From contig JBIIJX010000054.1 in assembly GCA_044233495.1 (NCBI GenBank), forward strand, positions 1 to 12,188: a DNA stretch of 12,188 bases. The letters run 5' to 3'. The stretch is from UBA10649 sp044233495. GTDB taxonomy: Bacteria > Actinomycetota > Actinomycetes > S36-B12. Every line of letters starts with the position of its first letter. Position 1 is the first letter of the stretch. Below the pieces are notes generated by a model. It did not search any database. It was not told where the DNA came from and saw nothing but the letters and a program-made list of their open reading frames with translations. A program made the translations under genes and the position numbers. Positions 6,096-12,188 of the stretch are shown here, piece by piece.

Positions 6096-8552
6096 ATGAC
6101 GGCATCGGGTGCCGCGCTGCCGGCACGCGCGCGGATCGTGATCATCGGCGGGGGCGTGATCGGCACGTCCATCGCCTACCACCTCGGGCACCTGGGCGTG
6201 ACAGACGTCGTCCTTCTGGAGCGCGACCGCCTCACGTCGGGCACGACGTGGCATGCCGCAGGGCTGATGACCTGCTTCGGCTCCTTCTCCGAGACCTCGA
6301 TGGGCATGCGGATGTACACGCGCGACCTGTACTCGCGTCTGGAGGCGGAGACGGGGCAGTCCACCGGCTTTCGCCCGGTCGGCTTCATCGAGGTCGCGGC
6401 GGATCCGGACCGGCTCGAGGAGTACCGCCGGGTGGCGGCGTTCAACCGCCATGTCGGTCTGGAGGTGCACGAAATCTCGCCATCGGAAGTGGGCGACCTG
6501 TTCCCGCTCGCCGACACGTCCGATCTCCTCGCCGGCTTCTATGTGCCGGGGGACGGCCGGGTGAATCCCGTCGACGTGACGATGGCACTCGCGAGGGGGG
6601 CCCGCGCGCAGGGCGTCAGCATCGTCGAGGGCGTGACGGTGCAGGAGGTTCTGACACGTGCCGATCGCGTCGTCGGCGTGCGCACCTCGCAGGGTGACAT
6701 CGAGTGCGAGCAGGTCGTCAATGCCGCCGGCATGTGGGCGCGGCAGCTCGGTGCGCGCAACGGTGTGGCGATCCCCTTGCAGGCGGCCGAGCACTACTAC
6801 CTCATCACCGAGGAGATGCCGGACGTTCACGCAGCACTGCCCATCCTCGAGGATCCGGCCCGCCACGGCTACTACCGGGAGGAGGGCGGCGGCCTCATGG
6901 TCGGCCTCTTCGAGCCGGTGTGCGCGCCGTGGTCCGTCGCTGGGGTACCGGACGACTTCTCCTTCGGCCAGCTCGCGCCCGACTGGGAGCGCATGGGCCC
7001 GTTCGTCGAACGGGCGATGTCGCGCGTGCCCGCCACGCTCGACGTCGGCGTGCGCACCTTCTTCTGCGGGCCGGAGTCGTTCACCCCCGACCTCGCACCC
7101 ATCGTCGGACCGGCTCCCGGTTTGGACGGCTACTTCGTCGCCGCGGGCATGAACTCGGTCGGGATTCTCACGGGTGGCGGACTCGGGCGGATCGTGGCGC
7201 AGTGGCTAGTCGACGGCCGACCCGACGTCGATGTCACCGGGTTCTCCATCGATCGCGTGGCGGACCACCAGGTCACGCCGCGATACCGGGCCGAGCGCAC
7301 GGTCGAGACCCTGGGCATGGTCTACGCCGCGCACCTGCCCGGCCGGGCCATGAGCACGGCCCGCGGTATCCGTCGCTCGCCCCTGCACGACCGGCTCGTG
7401 GCCCAGGGGGCGTACCTCCGGGACGTGAGCGGATGGGAGGGGGCCGACTGGTTCGCCGGTGCCGGGGTCGTCGCCGATCCAGGGCCGCTCACCTGGGGCA
7501 GGCCCCGATGGTTCGATGCCTGGGCGCAGGAGCATCGGGCGATCCGCGAGGGCGTCGGGCTGATGGACATGTCGTTCATGAGCGACTTCGAGGTGACGGG
7601 TCCGGACGCCGGCGCCTTCCTCGACCGGCTCTCGACTGCACGGGTCGACGGCGATGCGGGCCTGATCACCTACACGCAGTGGCTCAACGAAGCAGGAACC
7701 ATCGAGGCGGACCTGACGGTGACGAAGCGGGACGAGGGCTCCTTCCTCGTCGTTGCATCCGACACTGCGCGCGGCCACGTGAGTGAGTGGATGCGCCGGC
7801 ACCGGGCCGGATTCGACGTCGACATCGCCGACGTCACGTCCGGGATCACGCAGATCAACCTGCAGGGCCCGCTCTCGCGCGAGGTCCTCCAGCGCGCGAC
7901 GACGACCGACATGTCCGACGCTGCGTTCGGCTTCCGCGCGGCACGGATGATCGATGTGGGGTTCGCCCCGGTGCTGTGCGCGCGCATCACGTATCTCGGC
8001 GAGCTCGGCTACGAGCTCCACCTGCCCACCGAGCTCGCCCTGCATGTGTACGAGCAGCTGCTCGACGCCGGTGCGGGCTCGGGGCTGCGCCACGTCGGAC
8101 TCAAGGCCCTGGCCAGCCTGCGCCTGGAGAAGGGCTACCGCGACTACGGGCACGACATCGACAACACGGACACGCTGCCGGAGGTCGGCCTGGGCTTCAC
8201 CGTCGATGCCGACCATGACTTCATCGGCCGCGAGGCGTGGGAGCGCCAGCGAAGTGCGGCGCCGCCGAGCAGGCGCCTCGTGCAGGTGCTGGTGCAGGAC
8301 CCTGACGCGATGCTGCACCACGGAGAGATCGTCCTGCGCGATGGCGAGGCCGTCGGCTACGTGCGAGCCGGCAGCTACGGGCACACCCTCGGTGGCGCCG
8401 TGGGCCTGGCCATGGTGGAGGCATCCGAGTCGATCACGCCGGATCTCGTCGCGGCCTCGGACTGGCAGGTCGACATCGGCGGCCGCCGATGGCCGGTCAC
8501 CGTGTCGCTGCGTCCGCTCTACGACCCCACGAACGCGCGCATTCGGGCCTGA
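6096..8552 (+). CDS. FAD-dependent amine oxidoreductase fused to GcvT-like folate domain
   Basis: The 818-residue protein belongs to the dimethylglycine/sarcosine dehydrogenase family. An N-terminal DAO domain (about 13-370) has the dinucleotide motif IIGGGVIGTSIAYHL, and SGTTWHAAG carries His53 at the position where relatives bind FAD covalently. A linker (FAO_M type) covers about 373-428. A GCV_T domain (about 431-700) shows YTQWLNEAGTIEADLTV at 526-542, with Asp539 aligned to the catalytic Asp of T-protein, then YLGELGYELHLP at 633-644 and SLRLEKGYRDYGHDI at 674-688. A GCV_T_C domain covers about 725-805. Relatives oxidatively demethylate N-methylated glycines and pass the one-carbon unit to tetrahydrofolate. 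The exact amine is not readable from sequence, and no betaine or sarcosine pathway gene is adjacent. Length matches the roughly 830-residue dimethylglycine oxidase type. Confidence 0.9.
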   Translation: MTASGAALPARARIVIIGGGVIGTSIAYHLGHLGVTDVVLLERDRLTSGTTWHAAGLMTCFGSFSETSMGMRMYTRDLYSRLEAETGQSTGFRPVGFIEVAADPDRLEEYRRVAAFNRHVGLEVHEISPSEVGDLFPLADTSDLLAGFYVPGDGRVNPVDVTMALARGARAQGVSIVEGVTVQEVLTRADRVVGVRTSQGDIECEQVVNAAGMWARQLGARNGVAIPLQAAEHYYLITEEMPDVHAALPILEDPARHGYYREEGGGLMVGLFEPVCAPWSVAGVPDDFSFGQLAPDWERMGPFVERAMSRVPATLDVGVRTFFCGPESFTPDLAPIVGPAPGLDGYFVAAGMNSVGILTGGGLGRIVAQWLVDGRPDVDVTGFSIDRVADHQVTPRYRAERTVETLGMVYAAHLPGRAMSTARGIRRSPLHDRLVAQGAYLRDVSGWEGADWFAGAGVVADPGPLTWGRPRWFDAWAQEHRAIREGVGLMDMSFMSDFEVTGPDAGAFLDRLSTARVDGDAGLITYTQWLNEAGTIEADLTVTKRDEGSFLVVASDTARGHVSEWMRRHRAGFDVDIADVTSGITQINLQGPLSREVLQRATTTDMSDAAFGFRAARMIDVGFAPVLCARITYLGELGYELHLPTELALHVYEQLLDAGAGSGLRHVGLKALASLRLEKGYRDYGHDIDNTDTLPEVGLGFTVDADHDFIGREAWERQRSAAPPSRRLVQVLVQDPDAMLHHGEIVLRDGEAVGYVRAGSYGHTLGGAVGLAMVEASESITPDLVAASDWQVDIGGRRWPVTVSLRPLYDPTNARIRA

Positions 8553-8566
8553 CGTGCGTCAGGCCC
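8545..8566. terminator. Bidirectional terminator-like palindrome containing both stop codons
   Basis: The arms GGGCCTGACG (8545-8554) and CGTCAGGCCC (8557-8566) are perfect 10-bp complements around a 2-nt centre, so a hairpin of 9 bp with a 4-nt loop is expected. The TGA of the plus-strand gene (8550-8552) and the TGA of the minus-strand gene (8559-8561) each fall inside one arm. There is no T-tract on either side, which is common for actinobacterial terminators. A second strong stem, GCCCC/GGGGC at 8563-8576, overlaps it. Confidence 0.65.
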
Positions 8567-10616
8567 CCGGCGGGGCGCTGATCTGGCCCAGTCGCGCCAG
8601 GCCCTGCGGCGCTGTGGCCAGAGTGGGATCGAGATCCGCGACGTCGATGGGGTTCGAACCCCACTCGGCCAGCTGCCGCTCGATCGCCCGACGTGCTCGG
8701 TCGAGCTTGCGCGCGATCATCCGACGGGTAGCCCACTCCTGCTCGCGCTGGCGCAGAGCCTCCTCGACAGCGGCCTCCTGCTGCTGCGTGGCGCGCAGAC
8801 CGAAGGCGCGGATGAGCCCGGTGACGATGTCGATGCGGTAGTCGTGCCCGCGCCGGACGAAGGTCCCTGGCTTGGACTGCATGCCGTTCAACAGATCGAC
8901 GGTCGCCAGCACGAAGCTCGTGATGGGCCGGAACTTGGACTCGCGCGGCACGAGTGGCGGGCGAGTCGTGGGTGGCCCCATCCACCAGGGCGGCTGCAGG
9001 ATCATCGAGAAGCCGTACTTGTTCACCGGATCGTCGTGATGCACCACCATCAGGTGCCGGAGGTGATCCTCGTCGGGCGGGTCGATCTCGTCCGGCTGAC
9101 TGACCAGGGTGAGCGACCCGTCGGGATCGACCGAGTGGGCGTCCGTGCGCCACTTCTTCCACAGTCGAGTGCGGAACGGCACTCCGAGATAGATGCCGCC
9201 CTGGATGCCGAGGTCCGCCAGCCGTCGCGCATCGACGGAACCGTCCGGGTCGACGGCGAGGTCGAGCGCGACATTCGCGCCGAGGCTCTCGCCGATGACG
9301 ACGATGGTGGGCCGGGGCCGATCCGTCCGGGCAGCCAGGTGCTCCGCGATTCCCTGCAGCACCAGGCGGGTGAGTTCGACCGCTTCATCGGTTCTGGTGA
9401 GAGCGAGCGCGGACGGCACGAGGGCGTACTGCGGCACGACGATCGCGCAGTCCCCCCGCGTGAGGTACTCGAGAGCCTCAGCGACGGAGTAGTTGAAGTA
9501 GCCCACACCTGTCGGAGAGCCGACGCAGATCCACGAACGATCGAAGGCGCCGACGTCGACCATGTCCTGCAGCGTCAGGCGTGCGCGCTCCGTGACGGTG
9601 TCGGCCGACTCGAAACCCCCCACGACTCGCACGGGATCGATCGCCGGCTCGCCCATGACCTCCTCGATCTCCTGGGCCGAGAGCGCCATCAGGACGAAGC
9701 GGCGACCCTCCTTGCCCAGGGTGTCGAACGGCATGCTGCTGGCTGGGCCCGCCGACACGTGCGGCGAGGCTGGTGGAGCGGGGTAGGCGGGCTCGACGAT
9801 GTCGTCGCGCTGCTGGATGCGCTGTGTCACCGCGCTCACGCCGGCCGCAGCGGCTGCGGCGAGTCCGCCCAGCAGGATGCCGTGGGAGACGAGCGTGCCG
9901 AGTGCCCCGGTGGGGCGACCGAGGAGACGGTCGAACCCCCGCTCGAGGAGGTGGGCGGCGGCCTGCTCGGTGGCCGTGGCGGCACCGAGTGCCACAGCCG
10001 AGGCCGCGCCGACGGCCACTGCCTGGGCCACGGCCCGACTGCTGCTGTGCGCGATGGCATGACGCTCGGGCGCGACGACGCCGTACCGCGCGGCTCGGCG
10101 GCTGCGGTTCAGGATGCTGAACCCCACGACGCTTGCCCCGGTGGCGATGGCCGGGAGGAGGGTCGTGTCCAGGCCGGGGCGCAGCCCCAGCCGGCGATGC
10201 AGGACCTCGTCCCACGCCGCCGACGCGCCACCGGCGAGGGCGGCGAAGGCCGTCACCCGGCCGACCGCGCCGGCCGCGGCTGCCGCCATGCTGTGGTCGT
10301 CGGCTCGCTGGGACAGGGTGGACAGCCCGACCCCCCCGGCCACGCCGAGGGCCGCCACGGTGAGGCTCGCGCGGGTGTCGGGACGCTGCCCGGGCCGGGC
10401 GGCCAGGGCCTGCATGGAGGCCCAGGCGGTGGCGGCCAGCTCGTAGTGGACGGCGGCGACCACCCCGGTGGCCACGGACTGCTGGCTCACCTGGCGGGGC
10501 AGGAGCCCCCGGGCGAAGGTCCCGGCCACCGACCATGAGGCGGCAGCGATGCCCACCTGGGTCGGGGAGTCCGAGGCCCACCGGCCGAGCCAGGCGAAAC
10601 GCCGGAAGAGGGCCAT
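8559..10616 (-). CDS. Membrane-anchored alpha/beta hydrolase (Abhydrolase_9 family)
   Basis: A 685-residue protein with a hydrophobic N-terminal half and a C-terminal hydrolase domain, the architecture of Abhydrolase_9_N (PF15420) plus Abhydrolase_9 (PF10081). Hydrophobic segments lie near 22-40, 46-70, 85-103, 110-133, 152-170, 195-215 and 238-264. The hydrolase part (about 295-605) has SWICVGSPTGVGYFNY at 361-376, the nucleophile motif GESLGAN with Ser444, HHDDPVNKYG with Asp528/Asp529, and RGHDYR with His591, giving a plausible Ser-Asp-His triad. Substrate is unknown; an envelope lipid or ester is an inference. A charged helix at about 608-652, likely coiled coil, extends beyond the catalytic domain. 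ATG10616 (MALFRRFAWLGRW) is chosen because a promoter-like sequence lies just upstream. The frame stays open further, but that part runs antisense to the M23 gene. Confidence 0.87.
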   Translation of the reverse strand: MALFRRFAWLGRWASDSPTQVGIAAASWSVAGTFARGLLPRQVSQQSVATGVVAAVHYELAATAWASMQALAARPGQRPDTRASLTVAALGVAGGVGLSTLSQRADDHSMAAAAAGAVGRVTAFAALAGGASAAWDEVLHRRLGLRPGLDTTLLPAIATGASVVGFSILNRSRRAARYGVVAPERHAIAHSSSRAVAQAVAVGAASAVALGAATATEQAAAHLLERGFDRLLGRPTGALGTLVSHGILLGGLAAAAAAGVSAVTQRIQQRDDIVEPAYPAPPASPHVSAGPASSMPFDTLGKEGRRFVLMALSAQEIEEVMGEPAIDPVRVVGGFESADTVTERARLTLQDMVDVGAFDRSWICVGSPTGVGYFNYSVAEALEYLTRGDCAIVVPQYALVPSALALTRTDEAVELTRLVLQGIAEHLAARTDRPRPTIVVIGESLGANVALDLAVDPDGSVDARRLADLGIQGGIYLGVPFRTRLWKKWRTDAHSVDPDGSLTLVSQPDEIDPPDEDHLRHLMVVHHDDPVNKYGFSMILQPPWWMGPPTTRPPLVPRESKFRPITSFVLATVDLLNGMQSKPGTFVRRGHDYRIDIVTGLIRAFGLRATQQQEAAVEEALRQREQEWATRRMIARKLDRARRAIERQLAEWGSNPIDVADLDPTLATAPQGLARLGQISAPPGA

Positions 10617-10622
10617 GGGGGG

Positions 10623-10650
10623 ATTGTGGTCTATGAGGGCAATTTGGCAG
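10623..10650 (-). promoter_or_regulatory. Candidate promoter of the alpha/beta hydrolase gene
   Basis: On the minus strand CTGCCA (10650-10645, four of six matches to TTGACA) is followed by a 16-nt spacer and CACAAT (10628-10623). The -10 box ends 6 nt before ATG10616 and there is no Shine-Dalgarno sequence, so a leaderless transcript is expected. Its -35 overlaps that of the divergent M23 promoter. Confidence 0.45.
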
Positions 10651-10672
10651 GTCCGAATGGGTCGGGTACCGT
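10644..10672 (+). promoter_or_regulatory. Candidate sigma-70-type promoter of the M23 peptidase gene
   Basis: TTGGCA (10644-10649) and TACCGT (10667-10672) are separated by exactly 17 nt, a good housekeeping-type promoter for an actinobacterium. Transcription would begin near 10679, leaving a leader of about 43 nt before ATG10722. Confidence 0.55.
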
Positions 10673-10689
10673 CGACGCAGGTTCGGACC
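10650..10689. repeat. 8-bp inverted repeat flanking the M23 promoter -10 box
   Basis: GGTCCGAA (10650-10657) and TTCGGACC (10682-10689) are perfect reverse complements whose starts are 32 bp apart, about three helical turns. One arm sits in the spacer just after the -35 box and the other just after the expected start of transcription. As only the second arm would be transcribed, this fits a DNA operator better than an RNA hairpin. The regulator is unknown. Confidence 0.5.
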
Positions 10690-10709
10690 CGTCCATGAGA
10701 CATCCCCTC

Positions 10710-10717
10710 AAGGGAGG
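10710..10717 (+). promoter_or_regulatory. Ribosome binding site that fixes the M23 peptidase start
   Basis: AAGGGAGG lies 4 nt before ATG10722. Two in-frame alternatives, GTG10626 and ATG10695, lack such a site, and starting at 10722 places the signal peptide at the very N-terminus. Confidence 0.75.
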
Positions 10718-10721
10718 CCGC

Positions 10722-11324
10722 ATGACCCGCACGACCCGAGCTCTCGCCGCTGCTGTGGCGGGAGGCCTGGTCCTCGGTGCGTGGGTGGCGGTGGCGCCGG
10801 CCTCCCACGCCGGCGGACGTGTGTGCCCGGCCGTCGACTTCGTGATCGGAGCGGGCTGGGGCGCAGACCGCGGCGACCGCAGCCACATGGGCATCGATCT
10901 CGCGGGCCGACGGGGCTCGCCGATCCGCGCCATCGAGGACGGGGTCATCGACCGCACCAAGCGCCAGGACAACGGGGCCCTGCAGATCGTCCAGCGCGGG
11001 GAGAGCGGCGCCAAGTTCTACTACGGCCACATGGACAAGGTGCTCGTCGACGACGGCCAGCGCGTGCAGGCCGGCGACGTCATCGGCACCATGGGCGACT
11101 CCGGGTCGCCGGGCGCGGTGCACCTGCACTTCGAGTACTGGCGCAGCGGTGGGGAGTCCGATGCCGTCGACCCTGCCGAGCTGATCGAGCGGGTGTGCAG
11201 CCGGTCGGCCGACCGCGGAGGGCGCGATGAGCGACCGACCGCCCAGCGGCCTGATGACAAGCGGCCTGATGACAAGCGGCCGGAACTGCCCAAGGTCGTC
11301 AAGGGCGACGTCTTCACGAACTGA
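10722..11324 (+). CDS. Secreted M23 family metallopeptidase (LytM-type)
   Basis: A 200-residue secreted zinc peptidase, probably cleaving peptidoglycan cross-bridges or stem peptides. The N-terminus is a Sec signal peptide: MTRTTR, a hydrophobic core at about 7-25 and a likely cut after ASHA (residue 30). The M23 core follows: HMGID gives Zn ligands His55 and Asp59, YYGHMDKV gives His103, and HLHFEYW gives His134 and the third Zn ligand His136. The core is complete, so activity is expected; the protein lacks any separate cell-wall-binding domain. Cys35 and Cys159 could form a disulfide. Residues from about 160 are a charged, low-complexity tail rich in Arg, Asp and Lys with a tandem RPDDK repeat. 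It is divergent from the membrane hydrolase gene with an intervening promoter region and converges on the photolyase gene. Confidence 0.9.
   Translation: MTRTTRALAAAVAGGLVLGAWVAVAPASHAGGRVCPAVDFVIGAGWGADRGDRSHMGIDLAGRRGSPIRAIEDGVIDRTKRQDNGALQIVQRGESGAKFYYGHMDKVLVDDGQRVQAGDVIGTMGDSGSPGAVHLHFEYWRSGGESDAVDPAELIERVCSRSADRGGRDERPTAQRPDDKRPDDKRPELPKVVKGDVFTN
11245..11281 (+). repeat. 15-bp tandem repeat in the M23 peptidase tail
   Basis: The unit AGCGGCCTGATGACA occurs at 11245-11259 and 11260-11274, with a partial third copy at 11275-11281. It encodes RPDDK-RPDDK-RP. The unit preserves frame, so copy number may vary between strains. Confidence 0.85.
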
Positions 11325-11337
11325 GGCGGGGTCCGCC
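11325..11337. terminator. Weak hairpin between convergent M23 and photolyase genes
   Basis: GGCGG (11325-11329), loop GGT and CCGCC (11333-11337) form a short GC-rich stem directly after the M23 stop codon, within the 22-nt gap to the photolyase stop. There is no T-tract. It is a modest terminator candidate. Confidence 0.3.
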
Positions 11338-11346
11338 CGAAGCCGG

Positions 11347-12188
11347 TCAGAGCTCGCCGCGGTCCAGCAGGTCGAGCACCTCACGGGCCCTCAGTCGCAG
11401 GTCGTCGAGATCGGCGAGCCGATCCAGCCCCCGCACCTGCTGCGCCATGCGGGGATTGCCGGCGAAGCGCTCTCGGTGCCGGTCGAGGAAGTCCCAGTAC
11501 AGCGTCGTGAACGGGCAGGCGTCGTCACCCGTGCGCTTCTTCGGGTCGTACCGGCATCCCTTGCATGACTGCCCCATGCGACTGAGGTAGGCGCCGCCCG
11601 CCGCGTAGGGCTTGGTCATCATCAGGCCGTCGTCGGCGTGCACTCCCATGCCGATGACATTGGGCACCATGACCCAGTCGGCGGCGTCGACGAACATGCG
11701 TCGCATCCAGTCGAGCACCTGCGCCGGCTCGATTCCGGTGATCAGCGCGAGGTTCGCCAGCACCATGAGTCGGGGGATGTGGTGCACCCAGCCACGGGCG
11801 TCGAGGTCGTCGACGACACCCGCGACGCAGGCCATCTGCGTGCGTCCGGGTTCGACGAGTGCCGGCGGGAGGTCGCGGTGGGCGTCGAGCCCGTTGCGTG
11901 AGCGGTAGTCGTCGGGCAGCAGCCAGTACAGGCCGTTGACGTACTCGCGCCATCCGATGACCTGGCGGACGAAGCCCTCGATCGAGGCAAGCGGGACGTC
12001 ACCCTCGCCGTACCGGGTGATCGCGGCGTCGACCACTTCAGACGGGTGCAGCAGGCCGATGTTGAGGTACGGGCTGAGCAGCGAGTGGTGCACCGACCAC
12101 GAATCGGCCGGCATCGCGTCCTCGTAGGGGCCGAAGTGCGGGAGCACGTCGGCGACGAATCTGTGCAGTTGTCGCAATGCCCCAGCGC
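11347..12188 (-). CDS. Cryptochrome/photolyase, iron-sulfur bacterial type (FeS-BCP), 5' end beyond window
   Basis: This is the C-terminal part of a FeS-BCP photolyase, a flavin enzyme that uses light to repair DNA photoproducts (the (6-4) type in characterised members). The frame is still open at the right edge; the first possible start inside (TTG12177) falls in the middle of a conserved stretch (ALRQLHRFVADVLPHFGPYEDAM) and is not the real start. Four Cys codons, first bases at 11829, 11565, 11556 and 11517, have spacings of 88, 3 and 13 residues, the same as the 4Fe-4S ligands of Agrobacterium PhrB as I recall them. Other family cues are WREYVNGLYW, WVHHIPRLMVLANL, WVMVPNVIGMGVHADDG and KPYAAGGAYLSRM. 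About 280 residues are present, and by alignment with PhrB roughly 230 are missing. It converges on the M23 gene. Confidence 0.9.
   Translation of the reverse strand, partial: AGALRQLHRFVADVLPHFGPYEDAMPADSWSVHHSLLSPYLNIGLLHPSEVVDAAITRYGEGDVPLASIEGFVRQVIGWREYVNGLYWLLPDDYRSRNGLDAHRDLPPALVEPGRTQMACVAGVVDDLDARGWVHHIPRLMVLANLALITGIEPAQVLDWMRRMFVDAADWVMVPNVIGMGVHADDGLMMTKPYAAGGAYLSRMGQSCKGCRYDPKKRTGDDACPFTTLYWDFLDRHRERFAGNPRMAQQVRGLDRLADLDDLRLRAREVLDLLDRGEL

Noticed and set aside
4258..6099. Long plus-strand open frame of 613 codons antisense to the Pr6Pr and potassium-channel genes
   Set aside because: The translation is a low-complexity string rich in His, Asp, Glu and Arg without a recognisable domain. 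It is the expected shadow of two well-supported minus-strand genes in high-GC DNA.
8649..8662. GGGGTTCGAACCCC, a perfect palindrome that looks like a tRNA T-arm, followed by bases that could resemble an acceptor end
   Set aside because: It lies inside the hydrolase coding sequence (around the EWGSNP codons), and no D-arm, anticodon stem or paired acceptor stem can be built around it. No sign of an integrated element nearby.
8844..10538. Plus-strand open frame of 564 codons antisense to the membrane hydrolase
   Set aside because: No domain or hydrophobic pattern; the opposite strand has clear membrane segments and a GESLG nucleophile motif.
10617..11384. Upstream extension of the hydrolase frame across the divergent region and the whole M23 gene, giving a 941-residue protein
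   Set aside because: The extension is antisense to an M23 gene with a signal peptide and all zinc ligands. ATG10616 has a promoter-like sequence just upstream and begins a sensible N-terminus.
12175..12177. TTG12177 as the photolyase start codon
   Set aside because: Residues upstream of it (AGAL) continue the conserved family stretch to the window edge, so the gene is cut by the window, not started here.
1..12188. Search for insertion sequences, phage genes, CRISPR arrays, toxin-antitoxin pairs, tRNAs or riboswitches
   Set aside because: No transposase or integrase motif, no regularly spaced repeats, no cloverleaf and no gap long enough for a riboswitch. The genes fill almost the entire window.

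Overview
The window reads as chromosomal DNA of a high-GC actinobacterium. The evidence is the very GC-rich third codon positions throughout, the actinobacterial-type MoeA (TTGGTADGP and RPGHPML motifs), an Abhydrolase_9 membrane hydrolase, a Pr6Pr membrane protein, and several genes with no Shine-Dalgarno sequence but a TANNNT-like hexamer 6-8 nt before the start codon, which is the usual layout of leaderless actinobacterial transcripts. I cannot fix the order; Micrococcales or Propionibacteriales would both fit. I see no insertion sequence, phage gene, CRISPR array, tRNA or rRNA, and base composition looks even from end to end.

Layout. The left edge holds the last codons of an unknown gene whose stop overlaps the start of moeA (59-1234). 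A TDT/SLAC1-type anion transporter (1274-2371) and an AI-2E family transporter (2430-3605) follow on the plus strand. They converge on a minus-strand block: a FabG-like short-chain dehydrogenase (3609-4376), a Pr6Pr membrane protein (4363-5097) and a small voltage-gated-type potassium channel (5173-6021). A divergent gene encodes a large FAD oxidoreductase fused to a GcvT-like folate domain (6096-8552). It converges on a membrane-anchored alpha/beta hydrolase (8559-10616, minus). That gene is divergent from a secreted M23 metallopeptidase (10722-11324), which converges on the 3' part of an iron-sulfur photolyase (11347 to the right edge, minus). No gap between genes exceeds about 105 nt.

How the genes work together. 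The window is mostly single genes or very short units, not one pathway. The clearest pairings are moeA with the unknown upstream gene (overlapping stop and start), the SDR with the Pr6Pr gene (overlapping or nearly abutting), and the hydrolase with the M23 peptidase (divergent promoters that appear to share one -35 region, both products acting at the cell envelope). Four of the ten genes are transport or membrane proteins.

The most interesting non-coding structure is at two places. One is the divergent region 10617-10721, with overlapping -35 elements and an 8-bp inverted repeat flanking the peptidase -10 box. The other is the convergent junction at 8545-8566, where a perfect 10-bp inverted repeat contains the stop codons of both genes. 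I found no convincing new multi-gene system; the points worth checking are regulatory and architectural.
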